Shown one piece after another: positions 1-10,842 of a stretch of 64,000 nucleotides of DNA. Source of the stretch: Bactericera cockerelli. Taxonomy: Eukaryota; Arthropoda; Insecta; Hemiptera; Triozidae. The first letter of the stretch is position 1; each line of letters begins with the position of its first letter. Position numbers and translations under genes: made by a program. The stretch covers positions 22,673,806-22,737,805 of the forward strand of contig CM044964.1 in NCBI GenBank assembly GCA_024516035.1, given 5' to 3'. The notes under the pieces are model-generated. The model saw only the letters and a list, made by a program, of their open reading frames with translations, did no database searches and was not told the origin of the DNA.

Positions 1-408
1 ACTGAAATCGAAGATTTTAACTAGGCATTTAAAAAATAAATTTAGAGAGAGAAAACAACATTTATATTGTATATGTCACATTAAGATTGTATATAAAATC
101 TATAACTCTTATTTTGCTTGATCCCATTTCCAGTCAATGGAACATTTGATAGCTCAAAGTTTTGAAGACCACTGATAACTGATCACTTCTGTCGATCTTG
201 ACATTAGTCCTATGCATATTTATTATTATTTTTTTTTTTAAACATACAATTTACAAAATGTAAAAATTATAACTAAAATTGTATACATAAGAAGATTGTT
301 CTTGTGAAATTAATTTTAACTAAGAAAACTGTATTTGAAAACCAAATTTTCAAACTATAATCATGAATATTTGTATACTAAATCCAGAGAGCATTTTCAC
401 TTTTTATG
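1..408. other. AT-rich flank without a recognised gene
   Basis: The stretch is AT-rich with scattered homopolymer runs. I see no open frame, splice-flanked exon or repeat family in it. It may be upstream or intronic DNA of the gene array that starts near 1965. Confidence 0.4.
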
Positions 409-412
409 TTAA

Positions 413-1400
413 CCTGTGAGTACACGCGCTAAAAATCCGAACGTCTGTGCACGCGCGATGAAAAAAATTCTCACACCTGGTTTTGCTTTGTATTTCGTTC
501 TGCTTGAAGAGTTATATAATATTTTTAAGATACATTAAGTTGACTTATGTATTTAAAAGATATTTAAAGTAATTTTAGCAATTTTTTTTCCAAATGGTTG
601 CAGTTCGAACCCCTGATTTGATTTTTTTTTTTTCCAAAATTTGTTCATCGTAAGCCATAGTGACATAAGTTTGTAGGGCAATTCACAATATATCTTATAA
701 TCAAGAATATTATGTAATTATATTTGTTTAGGTACTTCTAAAAGCTAAAAACAGAAACGATAAAAAAATAAATGTACTTAGATTATACCAGGAGGTATGT
801 AGGTAGGTAGGTACCCATTATAGTAGGTGGAGAAAGATTACAAAGAATACTAATTATTTCAGTATCTAGCAAAAAAAGTGTAGGAAGGTACCTAACTACC
901 TAATATTATTACAAAGAAATTTAATTAATGTTAGTTAAAAGTTTATATTTTGTTAGTTAAAAATCATTATAATAATTATTATAACAATAGTGAACAATCA
1001 CGAATTTGGTAGGTAAACACACTAATTTTCTTTAAAAAAATATATTTATTTATTTAAAACAATTGTTATTATTATATTAATTAATTACTAAAACTAATTA
1101 TTGTAAATAATTAATTAAATTAAACTAAATAGTTAGTAACAGAAAAAAAAACTCTCAAAAAAAAAGTTACGTCTGTACACGCGCGATGAAAAAAAATCTC
1201 ACATTTCAGACCGATCTGAACTTTTCGCCACGTCACGGGCAACAGAAATTGAAAATAGCTCAAGTTACTGTGGATACATCTAGATAAACATATTATCAAC
1301 AGCTACTCCAGGTCCCTACAGGTTAGGACCAATATCGATCAAGTTGTAGCGTTTTTGCCGAGCGTGTGAGAATTTTTCCCTATGTGCGTGTACTCACGGG
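413..1400. mobile_element. piggyBac-like non-autonomous element (TTAA target)
   Basis: A TTAA stands at 409-412 and again at 1401-1404. Directly inside are inverted ends: CCTGTGAGTACACGCGC on the left and, read on the minus strand, CCCGTGAGTACACGCAC on the right. A subterminal block around GCACGCGCGATGAAAAAAAT at about 451 recurs in the same orientation at about 1176. The 988-bp body has no transposase frame. TTAA duplication and ends starting CCY are the piggyBac hallmarks, so I call it a MITE of that superfamily mobilised in trans. Confidence 0.75.
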
Positions 1401-1964
1401 TTAACAACACTCTTTGTGCGTCGCTTTGTCTTATTTCTTCGAAAATTTCTGTTCAAATGAATAGCCCATAAATATGGATCACTTTGCTAGCTCTAAATAA
1501 AAGTACCCATCAAAATAAAATTTGAAAATAGAAAAACTGCTTAAAAATATGCATATAAAATAAATAAATATAATTTACTCTAGAAACAGCTATAAAAGAT
1601 AAACAAAATAAATGGAAAGATCATTTTTATGGTATGACACACAAAAGTTGTTATTTTTTATTTATTTTTTACTTTTATTTCTTTTACTTTTCAAATAGTT
1701 ATGTTTTGACTTATTATAATTTCTGTTTGTACTGATACTGATATAGGTAGGTATCTAGTGATATCTGTACTGATACTGATATCTAAAATTGCAAAGTATT
1801 TTCTAGAAATTGTTAAAATTAATTAAGTTAGAGTAGAAATACTTTACTAAGTCTTTATACAAAAGACTAATAAGTCTCTCAACCCAAGTACACTAATGTT
1901 TGAAATGACATAAACAACATAATTATTTAACGAAAACATGTGAATCTGGAAATATTATTTTCAG
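1401..1964. other. AT-rich stretch leading to a splice acceptor
   Basis: No gene is seen. A short imperfect direct repeat of GATATCTGTACTGATACTGA type lies at about 1730-1785. The stretch ends in AATATTATTTTCAG (1951-1964), a good 3' splice site, so at least its right part is probably intron. Confidence 0.4.
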
Positions 1965-2806
1965 AAAGTGAGAAGCAAAGGAGCATTGAATCAGAACATG
2001 AAAGTTATGATTCGAACAGTGAAATTGGCACACAAAAATCTCGGTATTCCAGAGAGTTGATCCAAAGCGAAGAACAGAAATATAGCAATCGAAGACACAA
2101 TCATAAAAACAAACAACTTAAGGACGACAACAATAAAAAGAAACAGACTATAAACAAGAAACAAAGTGACAGTAGTCAGAAGGTGTTTTACAGTTCTGAA
2201 TTATCCAAAGAAAGAAAACAAAATCAAATTACCATGAAACGTGAGAAATATCGTGAGAACTCTTATGTGAACCAATTCCAAAATGAAGATAACACTAGAG
2301 AAAAAAAAATACCTGATAAAATTTTAGAAGGAAAAGAGGTACCCAAAGGAAAGTATTCCACGAGAACAAAAATTAGTAGTAAGGAGGTTAAAAGAAAAAA
2401 AATTAAAGATGTCAACAAGAAAAGAGATTTTTTAAAGAAAACAACTGAAAATCAAAAATCAAAAAGTTTTTGTTCGGATGAAATTCTGAAACAAACTACG
2501 AAAAACACACAAAAAATAACGCTTTTCAATTCAAGTATTACAAAAATTCAATGTCAACGCACTGGCAAATATAATCAAGTTGTTCAAGATTTTAAACTGG
2601 ACATATCTGACGAAACGTATTTGGAAATAGCGGCAAACTTACCTTACTTTGAAAAGAAATATGAAAATATGACAGACCCTCCAGAAGTTCCGACGAAAGC
2701 CTTATTCAGTAACATGAGGATCGAAAGCGATTGGAATTCAGAAAATATCAAATCTGATCTGTTTGACGACAGTTACTTTGAAAACTATACCAATCAGAAA
2801 TTTTAA
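1965..2806 (+). CDS. Lys/Glu/Asn-rich exon of unknown function upstream of HIT gene 1
   Basis: An open frame of about 280 residues follows the acceptor TTATTTTCAG (ends 1964). It enters in phase 1: two bases complete a codon begun in an earlier exon. The protein is very hydrophilic, rich in Lys, Glu, Ser and Asn, with no membrane segment, Cys pattern or known domain; the last 60 residues are more acidic and aromatic. The frame closes with TAA at 2804-2806. A phase-1 donor (A|GTAACA near 2709) could instead join it to the exon at 3006, which also starts in phase 1. It may therefore be the N-terminal part of HIT gene 1 or a separate gene. The composition resembles the next exon, which favours one gene. 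Function unknown. Confidence 0.5.
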
Positions 2807-3005
2807 GACAGTATGACGCATGTGAGACGTTTGTTGAAACTGAGCAAAATCAGAAATAGGGATTCGAAAAACAGCATTAACGGAAAAAAAGTTATACTAA
2901 GCTTTAATACATATTAGTATAACATTTATGTTCAAAAGACTCTAAAGAGTACCGAGTTGTTTCATTTACTTATCTACATAAAAATGAAAATTCTGTTTGT
3001 TACAG

Positions 3006-4262
3006 ATAAACACAATAAAACAGAAACATCTAATGATGAACACACTGAACCATCCAAAATGGAATTCAATCTATCTGAAATGGAAAGAAATCATATGGAA
3101 CATAATAAAGACAAATTGCAAATGAGTATGGAAGATAAACAAATTTTGGGGTCAATCGACAAGGAGTGTAAAATAGATAAAAATAAAAAATCAGATAATT
3201 TCCAGAATATCGCTCTTGATCTTTCAAGAGAAGAGCAGGATCTCATCGAAAGAGCTCAAATGAAAATGAAATTTTTGGATAGTGAAGCAAAAAATGAACA
3301 AAACATTTATCATGCAAATAAGAAACCAACTGACTTATCTGACTTGCCGGGAGATTCAAGAGATATGTTAAGAAAAGAGTTGGAAAGAAATCTTCCAGGT
3401 GATTCCGAAGATAAAATAGACATGTCACTTGAATTTCGGAAAGCAGAGATGGAGAATAGTGAGCCAAAACCAAATGATCTTCACAAAATAATTCGCAGAA
3501 ACGCTGAAGACCATAAAAAATTATTCCGATACTTCCGCACAGCTGTAAGCACAACAACTGAGTGGCAAGACTGGCGAAACATCTCAGGCACAATGAAAAG
3601 ATTCCCTAGATATACCGCCTATATGAACACAAGAAATAAACATTTTAAAATATTAATTGAAAACAAACGAAAATCCAAGAAAGCAGAAATTATTAAAAAA
3701 TATAACGAAATGTCCGATCTGCTGAGAAAAAAATATCACAAAGGAGCGCAAATTACAAGAGGAGAAGTTAAGAAAGTAAAAGGAAAAATGTCAAAGAACA
3801 AGGAAGAGAGAGATGCACTAGAGGATTTTTTCAAAACAACTCTAATGACTGTACCATACAATATTAACAACTACAAGAGAGGCTTGATGACAAAACTGTA
3901 TGACGGAATGTCTGGGAGTAATTCTGCACTTTACTACAAGGATGGCCAAGAACCTGCTCTTCCCGCAACTAGTTTCGACTCAGAAAAATCTGTTGAAAGT
4001 AACTACATTAACGAGACGCTTGTTAAAAATCTAGGGCTGAAACTAAATGCTAGAGAAAGAAAGGAGCTCAACAAGAATTTGAAAAAGTTCGAGGTCTTCG
4101 AAGAGACTTTAGCTCCACATTTTTACGAAGATTCCAGAGAAGATATTTTTAATAGAGAAGAGGAAATATTCGGACAACGCGCTACAACATTGGACATGCT
4201 CGATGGACTGCAATTACTACCGTATATTCTACGAGAAAGAACACTTCCCCTGGTCCTCCACA
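3006..4262 (+). CDS. Charged N-terminal exon of HIT gene 1 (unknown domain)
   Basis: The acceptor TTCTGTTTGTTACAG ends at 3005 and the exon enters in phase 1. The frame stays open for about 440 residues. The first 160 are Glu/Lys/Met-rich and repetitive (ERNHMEHN, GDSRDMLRKELERN, GDSEDKIDMSLEF). The middle (about 3480-3860) is basic and probably helical, and the end carries an acidic helical stretch (NREEEIFGQR). No known domain is recognised. The frame runs out of register with the HIT part between about 4200 and 4285: this frame ends at 4345, while the HIT frame is open from well before 4285. Either an indel, a small intron or decay separates them. CCTGGTCCTCCACAG just before 4264 resembles an acceptor, but no good donor is seen. 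Confidence 0.55.
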
Positions 4263-4263
4263 G

Positions 4264-5031
4264 GACAACACACTTGAAGAGGTCATGCGAAACTGCAGGC
4301 ACTTGGATCTTGGGAACTTCAGAAAACTTGGCGAACAGAAACTAGCACGATATGTGTTGAAAGTTCACGACCGACGAAAAAAATATAGAAATATAACAAT
4401 GAAGACGACGATTAAAGACGAATCTGTAATTTCTGACCGAGATGAAGAAGACTTTATGAAAAGGATCACGATTAAAACCAATCGAGGTAGACTACTTTAT
4501 GATCATGAAAAACTATATGACAAGATTTTGAGGAATAAATTTAAGTACAAGAAAGTCATTTACAACGATTCGCTTTGTTGGGCATATCGAAAATTGACCA
4601 AGCTGGCCCCAGTTTATATAACGATAGTTCCTAAGAAGAATTTGACGTCGTTAGGGGACGCACAAGAAGATGATGCGTTTCTTTTAGGTCACATGTTTCA
4701 TCTGTGTCAGAAATTTGCGATTGACCTCAAAATGAGGGAAGGCTATCGCGTGGTCATCAACAATGGACACGCCGGTAATCACAATCTCACCCACATGAAC
4801 ATCATGCTTATCGGAGGACGCCAGATGCATTACCCGAAGCAATACGATCTGAGTCACTGGACTTCGGATCGGTCGGAGGACGATCATGATCTGTCAACTT
4901 ACGGAGACAATTTTCAGCTGAGTGGTAGAATGGCTGACTTTTTTGGTAGTTATGGGTCCCTTAAAGAAAAGAGAGCAAAATGGTTGTCGTCTAAATATCC
5001 TAAAATGTGTCAGGAAAGTCAAGAATTCTGA
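4264..5031 (+). CDS. HIT gene 1: HINT1-like histidine-triad domain, degenerate triad H-N-M
   Basis: An open frame carries a complete HINT1-type HIT domain over roughly 4480-4860. YDKILRNKFKYKKVIYND corresponds to the HINT N-terminal strand and helix, then IVPKKN, DDAFLLGHMF, GYRVVINNG and NLTHMNIMLIGGRQMHYP. HINT proteins are phosphoramidases and nucleotide hydrolases; catalysis needs His-x-His-x-His with the middle His as nucleophile. Here these positions read His, Asn, Met, so the nucleophile is lost while GGRQMH, the most HINT1-like tail in the array, is kept. Sequons NIT, NLT and NLT are present. A tail of about 65 residues without known domain follows. AATAAA lies at 5115-5120, about 85 bases past the stop. 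Probably a catalytically dead binding protein. The upstream frame break (see the preceding exon) leaves open whether it is functional. Confidence 0.8.
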   Translation, partial: DNTLEEVMRNCRHLDLGNFRKLGEQKLARYVLKVHDRRKKYRNITMKTTIKDESVISDRDEEDFMKRITIKTNRGRLLYDHEKLYDKILRNKFKYKKVIYNDSLCWAYRKLTKLAPVYITIVPKKNLTSLGDAQEDDAFLLGHMFHLCQKFAIDLKMREGYRVVINNGHAGNHNLTHMNIMLIGGRQMHYPKQYDLSHWTSDRSEDDHDLSTYGDNFQLSGRMADFFGSYGSLKEKRAKWLSSKYPKMCQESQEF

Positions 5032-5114
5032 AATGTTCTCACAGTTTGCAGTGGGAGTCCTGACGACAGCAAATTAAGGTCACTAGGTGGGTGAAAAATT
5101 CTTACGAATGAAGG

Positions 5115-5120
5115 AATAAA
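5115..5120 (+). terminator. Polyadenylation signal AATAAA of HIT gene 1
   Basis: AATAAA lies 84 bases after the TGA stop of HIT gene 1, a usual distance for a short 3' UTR. No cleavage evidence is available. Confidence 0.5.
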
Positions 5121-5686
5121 ATTGTTAAGAGGTTGTAGATAATCTGTCTTCTCAATTCTTACGTAAAGACACAGTAAATTTACATTATTAAGTTTCCCTT
5201 TGAGTTTTATTTAAATTCAATTTCCATAATTTTTCTTCGCTCTTCAAGATAAGAAAAAAAAAAAAAAAAAAAAAATGAAGACAGAAAATAATTACTTTTG
5301 TTGTTAGTTCGCAATTACTCACAATATTTTATTTTAAAGACGTAATTAAGCTTTTGCTTCTTAAGATGCTTCAATAATGATAAAAGTTATTCCATTTATT
5401 TTTTAAAGTCAAAATAATGTTTTCAAATTTAGTTTCAACTCTACGTTCATTTCTAGACTCGGTGTTGTCTACCAATGGATGAGGCGAAAAAGTTTGGAAT
5501 AACTTCGTTCATATTTTTTTCTTCCGGAGGTATTTCTGAGCGTATTCCAGGATGTTTTAGAAACTCCTAAACATTATCGTGAAAATGATAACTATCCAGG
5601 AGGGTTTAAATCTATAAAAGATAAGCCATGTTATAAATTCTAAATGAAATGTTCTTCTTTCACTTTTCGTTTATTTTTTGGGATCG
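5121..5686. other. Gene-poor spacer between HIT genes 1 and 2
   Basis: AT-rich sequence with an A-run at about 5250-5274 and no supported gene. Confidence 0.4.
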
Positions 5687-5880
5687 ACACTGTTTAACCT
5701 CATGGTTGAGGCTGGTTGGTTGCGGCATACTTTTATGGCTGGAAGTCTTTCCTAACGCCAAAGATTCTATTTTATTTAACGTCCTGATTAGGACGAAGGG
5801 TTCACCCTCCATTCGTTGGGAATCGTACCAGCTATCAACATTAAGCTCACCCAGCCTGAATAGGGCCGTAATTGGAAGAT
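5687..5880 (-). repeat. SINE-A fragment, body part
   Basis: The complement matches the body and tail of the tRNA-headed SINE seen complete at 29411 and 44478: the CAGGCTGRGTGAG box, GGACGTTAAAT, AGAATC..TTGG and AACCTCAACCATGAG. The tRNA-like head is missing. The small open frame here is only this repeat. Confidence 0.7.
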
Positions 5881-6302
5881 TCTCAAAAAAACATTCAACA
5901 ATCATAATATTTTAAATTCTAAAGAGATTATATTATAAATATTGATTCAGGTGGTCATAATTATTCTTCGGGAATATAAAGTAGTATATGCCAAGGACTT
6001 ATTGTTAATACTAATAGGACGCTGAAATCTTATATAGGACCCGAAGTTTTTATTGCAAAGAGTCTCTAATACTGTATTATAGTTGAAAAAGAGTTGAATT
6101 TAGATTAAGTGTTATTCCAACATTAATTCCTTCTACATTAATATTGATATAAAGAAAACCACTTGTTCCATTGGAGGTCATAAGTCAAATGTTGGGTGGA
6201 AGAGCTCGCCGTTTGGGTGGAAGAGCTAATAGTGTGAGAATAATGCCATCAAAGCCTTAAAAAAATTGTCTAAAATCCCACATGGCGTTTCTCTGTTTCC
6301 AG

Positions 6303-6805
6303 AAGAGCTAGCCAACAAATCGAGAGCCATGAAAAAAATGAAAGTAAAAGATATGTCCTCTTTACCACAACCAACTCAAAACCTCACTGATCTAGTCCAC
6401 AACATAACCAATCTGAACCACTTCAACCGTTCCTACCTCGTCTACGAAGACGACCACTGTCTCGCCCTCCACAACTATCTGAATCCAGTGACGCCTCTTC
6501 ACATACTGATTCTTCCAAAAAAGCGATTGCGAACCCTGGCGGAAATGACCGAAGTTGACAAGTCGATGATCGGAAATCTATTGCTCGTTGCTCACCGAAT
6601 TGGAACGAACTTTACCCAATTCGGTTATCGACTGTGCATCAACCAAGGGGAGTTTGCTTGTGAGGACTACGGAGTGGTGATGTTTCATCTCATGGGGCAG
6701 TATCAGTTCAGTCGTGATCTGGGCTTCAATGAGAGAGGGCTGCATTTGATATACACTCTGCCAGATTACGAGTTTAGGGAATCGGACTATTGGCAGCTAA
6801 AGTGA
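6303..6805 (+). CDS. HIT gene 2: HINT-like protein, degenerate triad V-M-H
   Basis: A strong acceptor (GGCGTTTCTCTGTTTCCAG, ends 6302) opens a phase-1 exon of about 167 residues to TGA at 6803-6805. I prefer the exon start to the ATG upstream because that ATG lies inside the acceptor tract. The HIT landmarks are YLVYEDDHCLALHNYL, HILILPKKR, MIGNLLLVAHRIG, GYRLCINQG and YGVVMFHLMGQYQF. The three catalytic His positions read Val, Met, His, and the usual GG is GQ, so hydrolysis is not expected. Sequons NLT, NIT, NRS and NFT are unusually dense for a cytosolic HINT and fit a secreted protein. The first exon, with any signal peptide, is not identified. The gene lies in tandem with gene 1 upstream and gene 3 downstream. 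Confidence 0.8.
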
Positions 6806-7000
6806 AAGTTTCTTCAATGGTAGACGGAATTATTATTAAATACTTTATTAGATATAAAAAGCCATGTGTACAGTAAAAACAATAATTATAAAAATTAAAA
6901 AAAATGCTGAAGCAATAGAACTAATAAAAAAGAAAAAAATATGTTCTAAGTAAAGGGCGGGGTTATTGCCTAATACAATCTCTTCCACCCAACCCTTCAT
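6806..7000 (+). repeat. Short retroposon tail family with GGGCGGGGTTATTGCC box
   Basis: TAAAGGGCGGGGTTATTGCCTA...CAATCTCTTCCACCCAACCC at about 6950-6995 recurs at 11955, 16060 (minus), 23970 (minus), 44245 (minus) and 58195. Each is preceded or followed by an AT-rich stretch with an ATAAATA-like end and contains a small hairpin (ATTGCC..GGCAAT). It looks like the 3' end of a SINE or LINE family. It may also supply the 3' end of HIT gene 2. Confidence 0.55.
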
Positions 7001-7029
7001 TTTATAATTATTTTTTGATCAAAATATAT

Positions 7030-7671
7030 GAGTGACAGTATATTTCTCTTTCTCTTTCTCACTCCCTTTCTCTTTCTCACTCCCTTTCTCTTCCTCTCTC
7101 ACTATCAATGGTATGGGGGAGAAGGATGTAGTAAAAGTTGCTGAAAGATGATATTAGATAGATAAAAACCCGACAGCTTTGAAAGGAGGATACTTTGAAA
7201 AAGTATTAAAAAGAAGAGAAAATATGTATTGGGAAAAAAAGTATGAAATAAGAAGAAGAAACTATATGAAATGGATAAAAAATGACATGAGCGGAGAGAC
7301 GCTATCTCTGCTGTGATCATATTTTGTTCCCGATTTTCTTCAATCTCTATTCCTTCTCTCCTTCATCTCCGTCCCTGCTATATTTACCCTCCTTTCCAGA
7401 ATATCCCCTCTCTCCTGTATTTCTCCCTTCCAAGAATTGAGGCTCTCTCTATCTTCTATAGGTATCTTCTCTAAAACATTCTTGAGAGTGAGACAAAAAA
7501 TAAGAAAGAGAGATAGAGATTGATAGAGAAAAAAGAGATAGAGAGAAGAGAAAAGATAAAATATAGAGAGAAAAAGAGATAGAGATAAGAGGAAAGAAGA
7601 AATATAGAGAAAAAAAAGTGATGGAGAAAAGAGAAAAAATAAAATATAGAGAGAAAAGAAAAGATAAAATA
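7030..7671. repeat. Pyrimidine- and GA-rich simple repeats
   Basis: CTTTCTCTTTCTCACTCCC repeats at 7045-7100 and a GAGAGAAAAGATA-type purine tract at about 7480-7670. The open frames here are low-complexity artefacts. Confidence 0.8.
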
Positions 7672-9326
7672 TACAGGGTGTCCCACCAAACTTGGACACC
7701 TCAAATTACTCGGCCCCTGAAAGAGTTTTTGGAAAATAAAAAAATCTAGGGTACATGTGCTAATTATGCGGTTTCAGTTATGAAATTTTTTTTATACAGG
7801 GTGGTTCAAAAGTCAGAAATTGAGGCGTCAACTTTCGATTTTTAAATGGATCGACCTGAATTTTATTTGATAATTTTACTTCTAAATGATTCTTGAGTAC
7901 TTTTTTAAACAAAAATATTACATACAGGGTGGTTTTTTTTCGACCAATTTTTTTTCTAAATCTTGAATAACTCAAGTTCGGTTAATTTTTTCGATAACAA
8001 GAAGAGAATGTGTTTGTGTAATGAATACACGCACTTTCAATTGGCATCAAAAAATTTTATACAGGGTGGTTCACAAGTGAAATAATGACTTGATTTTTTT
8101 TAAAACTGAGTTTTTTCAATTTTTTATTTAGGAATAATAATTCTCGTCTAATTTTACACATTTTTCGTTAGTCATATCGAAAAACAAAACTAAAGTGTTG
8201 TACAGGGTGACATAATTTTTTTGTAACACCCTTTATATGGGCAGTCAAAGAGACGCAAAATTAAATATAAAGACTCAATATGCAAGAAAAACTTTGATTT
8301 TTAATTAAACTGAAAAGTTATGGTTTTTTAACTAAATTGTCGCATGGACCACCCTGTAGATATTTTCTTAAACTATCATGTAGGTACTCTAAGTTGTATA
8401 AAATTAAACGAACACTTCGAATCACGTGGGAAAAACAAGTAAAAAACACGAATTTCAGGCCGTTTTCAATTTGGTGTCCACACTGAATGAATTTAAAACT
8501 TGAAATAAAAAGTAGGTAGGTGTAGACACAAAATTGAGCATGACTTTTTGAATTCATTTTTATTCTTTCAGATTTGGACTCCTTGTTGAATTTTAGACAG
8601 TTTCGACTACCCATATGATGGTTTAAGAAAATATCTACAGGGTGGTCCATGCGACAATATTAGTTAAAACACCATAACTTTTTAGTTTAATTAAAAATCA
8701 AAGTTTTTCTTGCATATTTAGTCTTTATATTTAATTTTGCGTCTCTTTGACTGCCCATATACAGGGTGTTACAAAAAAATTATGTCTCACCCTGTACAAC
8801 ACTTTAGTTTTGTTTTTCGATATGACTAACGAAAAATGTGTAAAATTAGACGAGAATTATTATTCCTAAAATAAAAAATTGAAAAAAACTCAGTTTTAAA
8901 AAAAATCAAGTCATTATTTCACTTGTGAACCACCCTGTATAAAATTTTTTGATGCCAATTGAAAGTGCGTGTATTCATTACACAAACACATTCTCTTCTT
9001 GTTATCGAAAAAATTAACCGAACTTGAGTTATTCAAGATTTAGAAAAAAATTGGTCGAAAAAAAACCACCCTGTATGTAATATTTTTGTTTAAAAAAGTA
9101 CTCAGGAATCATTTAGAAGGAAAATTATCAAATAAAATTCAGGTCGATCCATTTAAAAATCGAAAGTTGACACCTCAATTTCTGACTTTTGAACCACCCT
9201 GTATAAAAAAAATTTCATAACTGATACCGCATAATTAGCACATGTACCCTAGATTTTTTTATTTTTCAAAAACTCTTTCAGGGGCCGAGTAATTTGAGGT
9301 GTCCAAGTTTGGTGGGACACCCTGTA
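7672..9326. mobile_element. 1.65-kb foldback element with nested ACAGGGTG motifs
   Basis: The left arm (7672 to about 8390) and right arm (about 8608 to 9326) are near-identical inverted copies of about 720 bp around a loop of about 215 bp. The termini are TACAGGGTGTCCCACC and its complement. Along the arms further ACAGGGTG motifs sit as mirror pairs: about 7795/9202, 7924/9077, 8059/8940 and 8202/8797, a reversed pair at 8349/8639, and one at 8763. No protein is encoded. The ends match other elements here (33179, 57339). TA may be the target. The structure fits a foldback MITE grown by nested insertion or inverted duplication. Confidence 0.85.
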
Positions 9327-9339
9327 TAGCGAGAAAAAA

Positions 9340-9736
9340 AAGATAAGAGAAAAATGTCAAACATGATGATGAAGAAGAATTGAATTAAATAACATTGGCT
9401 TTTTTCTTTTTAAAACAAGTTTTGTCTTAGGATTATCACCTCACATCTGATTTCCAAGGAAGAATTGAATTTAATTGAATACTTTTATTTATCTGTATAA
9501 GAATGATAATATAATCAACACATCTCATATAAGCTAAGTCTAGCTGAGAAAAAGAGTAACACTATCAGGTGAATATATGTATAAATAAATAAATCAAAAA
9601 AAAAAAATGTGCTTCTTTGTGTTATTTTTTCACTAAAAATTGTGATATAATAACATCACAATTTTTAGTGTGTAGTACAGAAAGATAGGACTTATCCGTA
9701 TCTTCAAATTTCTAATATCTAATCTTTATCTAAAAT
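9340..9736. other. Spacer with inverted ACTAAAAATTGTGATATAATA
   Basis: No gene is seen. A near-perfect hairpin, CACTAAAAATTGTGATATAA then TAACATCACAATTTTTAGTG, lies at about 9632-9671. Confidence 0.5.
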
Positions 9737-9880
9737 TCCATTACTTGTCGCTACTCACATCAAAGCAGCTGCTTATTTTTCCTCCGCAGAAAAATTTCTA
9801 CGCCGCTGGGGATCGAACCCAGGTCACCTTACGTGCAATGCCTAGGTCGCTAACTCACTCAGCCACGGTGACTACTTTTA
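9737..9880 (-). repeat. SINE-F, tRNA-headed (minus copy)
   Basis: On the minus strand: CACCGTGGCTGAGTGAGTTAGCG, then GGTTCGATCCCCAGCGG, the A and B boxes of a tRNA promoter. The family is seen longer at 12013. It lacks a full tRNA fold. Confidence 0.65.
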
Positions 9881-10255
9881 GGGTAAAAATTGATGTGAAG
9901 GAAGAGAATATACAAAAAGAGGTAAAGAGAGGGTGAATCTTCATGGGTAGGTATTAAAGAAAGCAGAATTATAAGAATGAATAGTTTATTTGAAACCAGA
10001 ACAATATCGTGACACAAAATGAATTTGCTGACGAGGGCAGAAAAGCAAGAGATTCAAAAATTTCGATAGTAAAGCTGTTTTGTCCCTGTTCAAGAGGTTA
10101 AACAATATCAGGTTTCTGAAATCTGAGCTTTCACTTGCGTCATTCTGCTGAAAAAATAAACTAGAAAGCATAATTTAGAAGAAGAAATTCAAAGCAAAAT
10201 GTTTGATGTACGTACACTTCCAACCTACGAGATTTTTATATTTATATAATTATAA

Positions 10256-10375
10256 TATAATATTATGTTGCAGGCCAAACTGTTTTTCAGGCCAAACTGT
10301 TTTTCAGGATAAACTAGTATAAATATCCTAGGACAAACTAGTTTATCCTAAGGGCGTTCGGCGTTTGAGGGACAC
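10256..10375 (+). mobile_element. Terminal fragment of the CTAGTTTATCC element family
   Basis: TATGTTGCAGGCCAAACTGT, then GGATAAACTAGTATA, CCTAGGACAAACTAG and TTTATCCTAAGGGCG match the left end of the large element at 34511. The first 20 bases are tandemly doubled. The rest of the element is missing. Confidence 0.7.
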
Positions 10376-10840
10376 TGCATACAGGCCAAAGACCTATACC
10401 CAGGCCCTCTCTACATCTTTGTTTAAATTGTTCTAAAGTGTTGTTAGAAGCATTGCTGTTCTCGGTTGAAATTGCTTCATACAGAAGTTTGATGAAGAAA
10501 AACCTAGTTTTTGAGAGAAAAAAATATACGGAAACTTGCCATCTAAATTTCTATAAATATAAAATAATACTGAGGCTCGACTGAAAAATAAAATAAATAT
10601 AAATAGGTATGTATAAAAATAAATTTTATATGTTATTCATCTGGTGGCGCCTCTTCGCTTATAAACTGGCAAGGAAATGCGTTAGTATAGACATCCCTTT
10701 TTTTCTGTCTCTCCGAAGTCTTTTTTAAGAATTTCTACATCTCTTTTCATTCCTTTGAAATGTTCTTTATAACTTTTCCGAGTCCTCTTCATTTCATTAA
10801 ATTGTTATTATTATTAAATGTTTTTTTAGATACAAAGACA
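10376..10840. other. Spacer without a recognised feature
   Basis: AT-rich sequence with no supported gene or repeat. Confidence 0.4.
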
Positions 10841-10842
10841 TA

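Noticed and set aside
3243..3593. 116-codon minus-strand frame
   Set aside because: Antisense shadow of the charged exon at 3006-4262; hydrophobic only because the sense strand is Lys/Glu-rich.
4231..4263. 42-bp intron (GTATATTC...CCACAG at 4222-4263) to mend the frame of HIT gene 1
   Set aside because: It is too short for a usual intron and, being a multiple of three, would not change the frame.
5649..5915. 88-codon reading frame on plus and 81-codon frame on minus
   Set aside because: Both lie in the body of a SINE-A fragment.
8318..8650. 110-codon minus-strand frame
   Set aside because: It covers the loop and inner arms of the foldback element and has no family resemblance.
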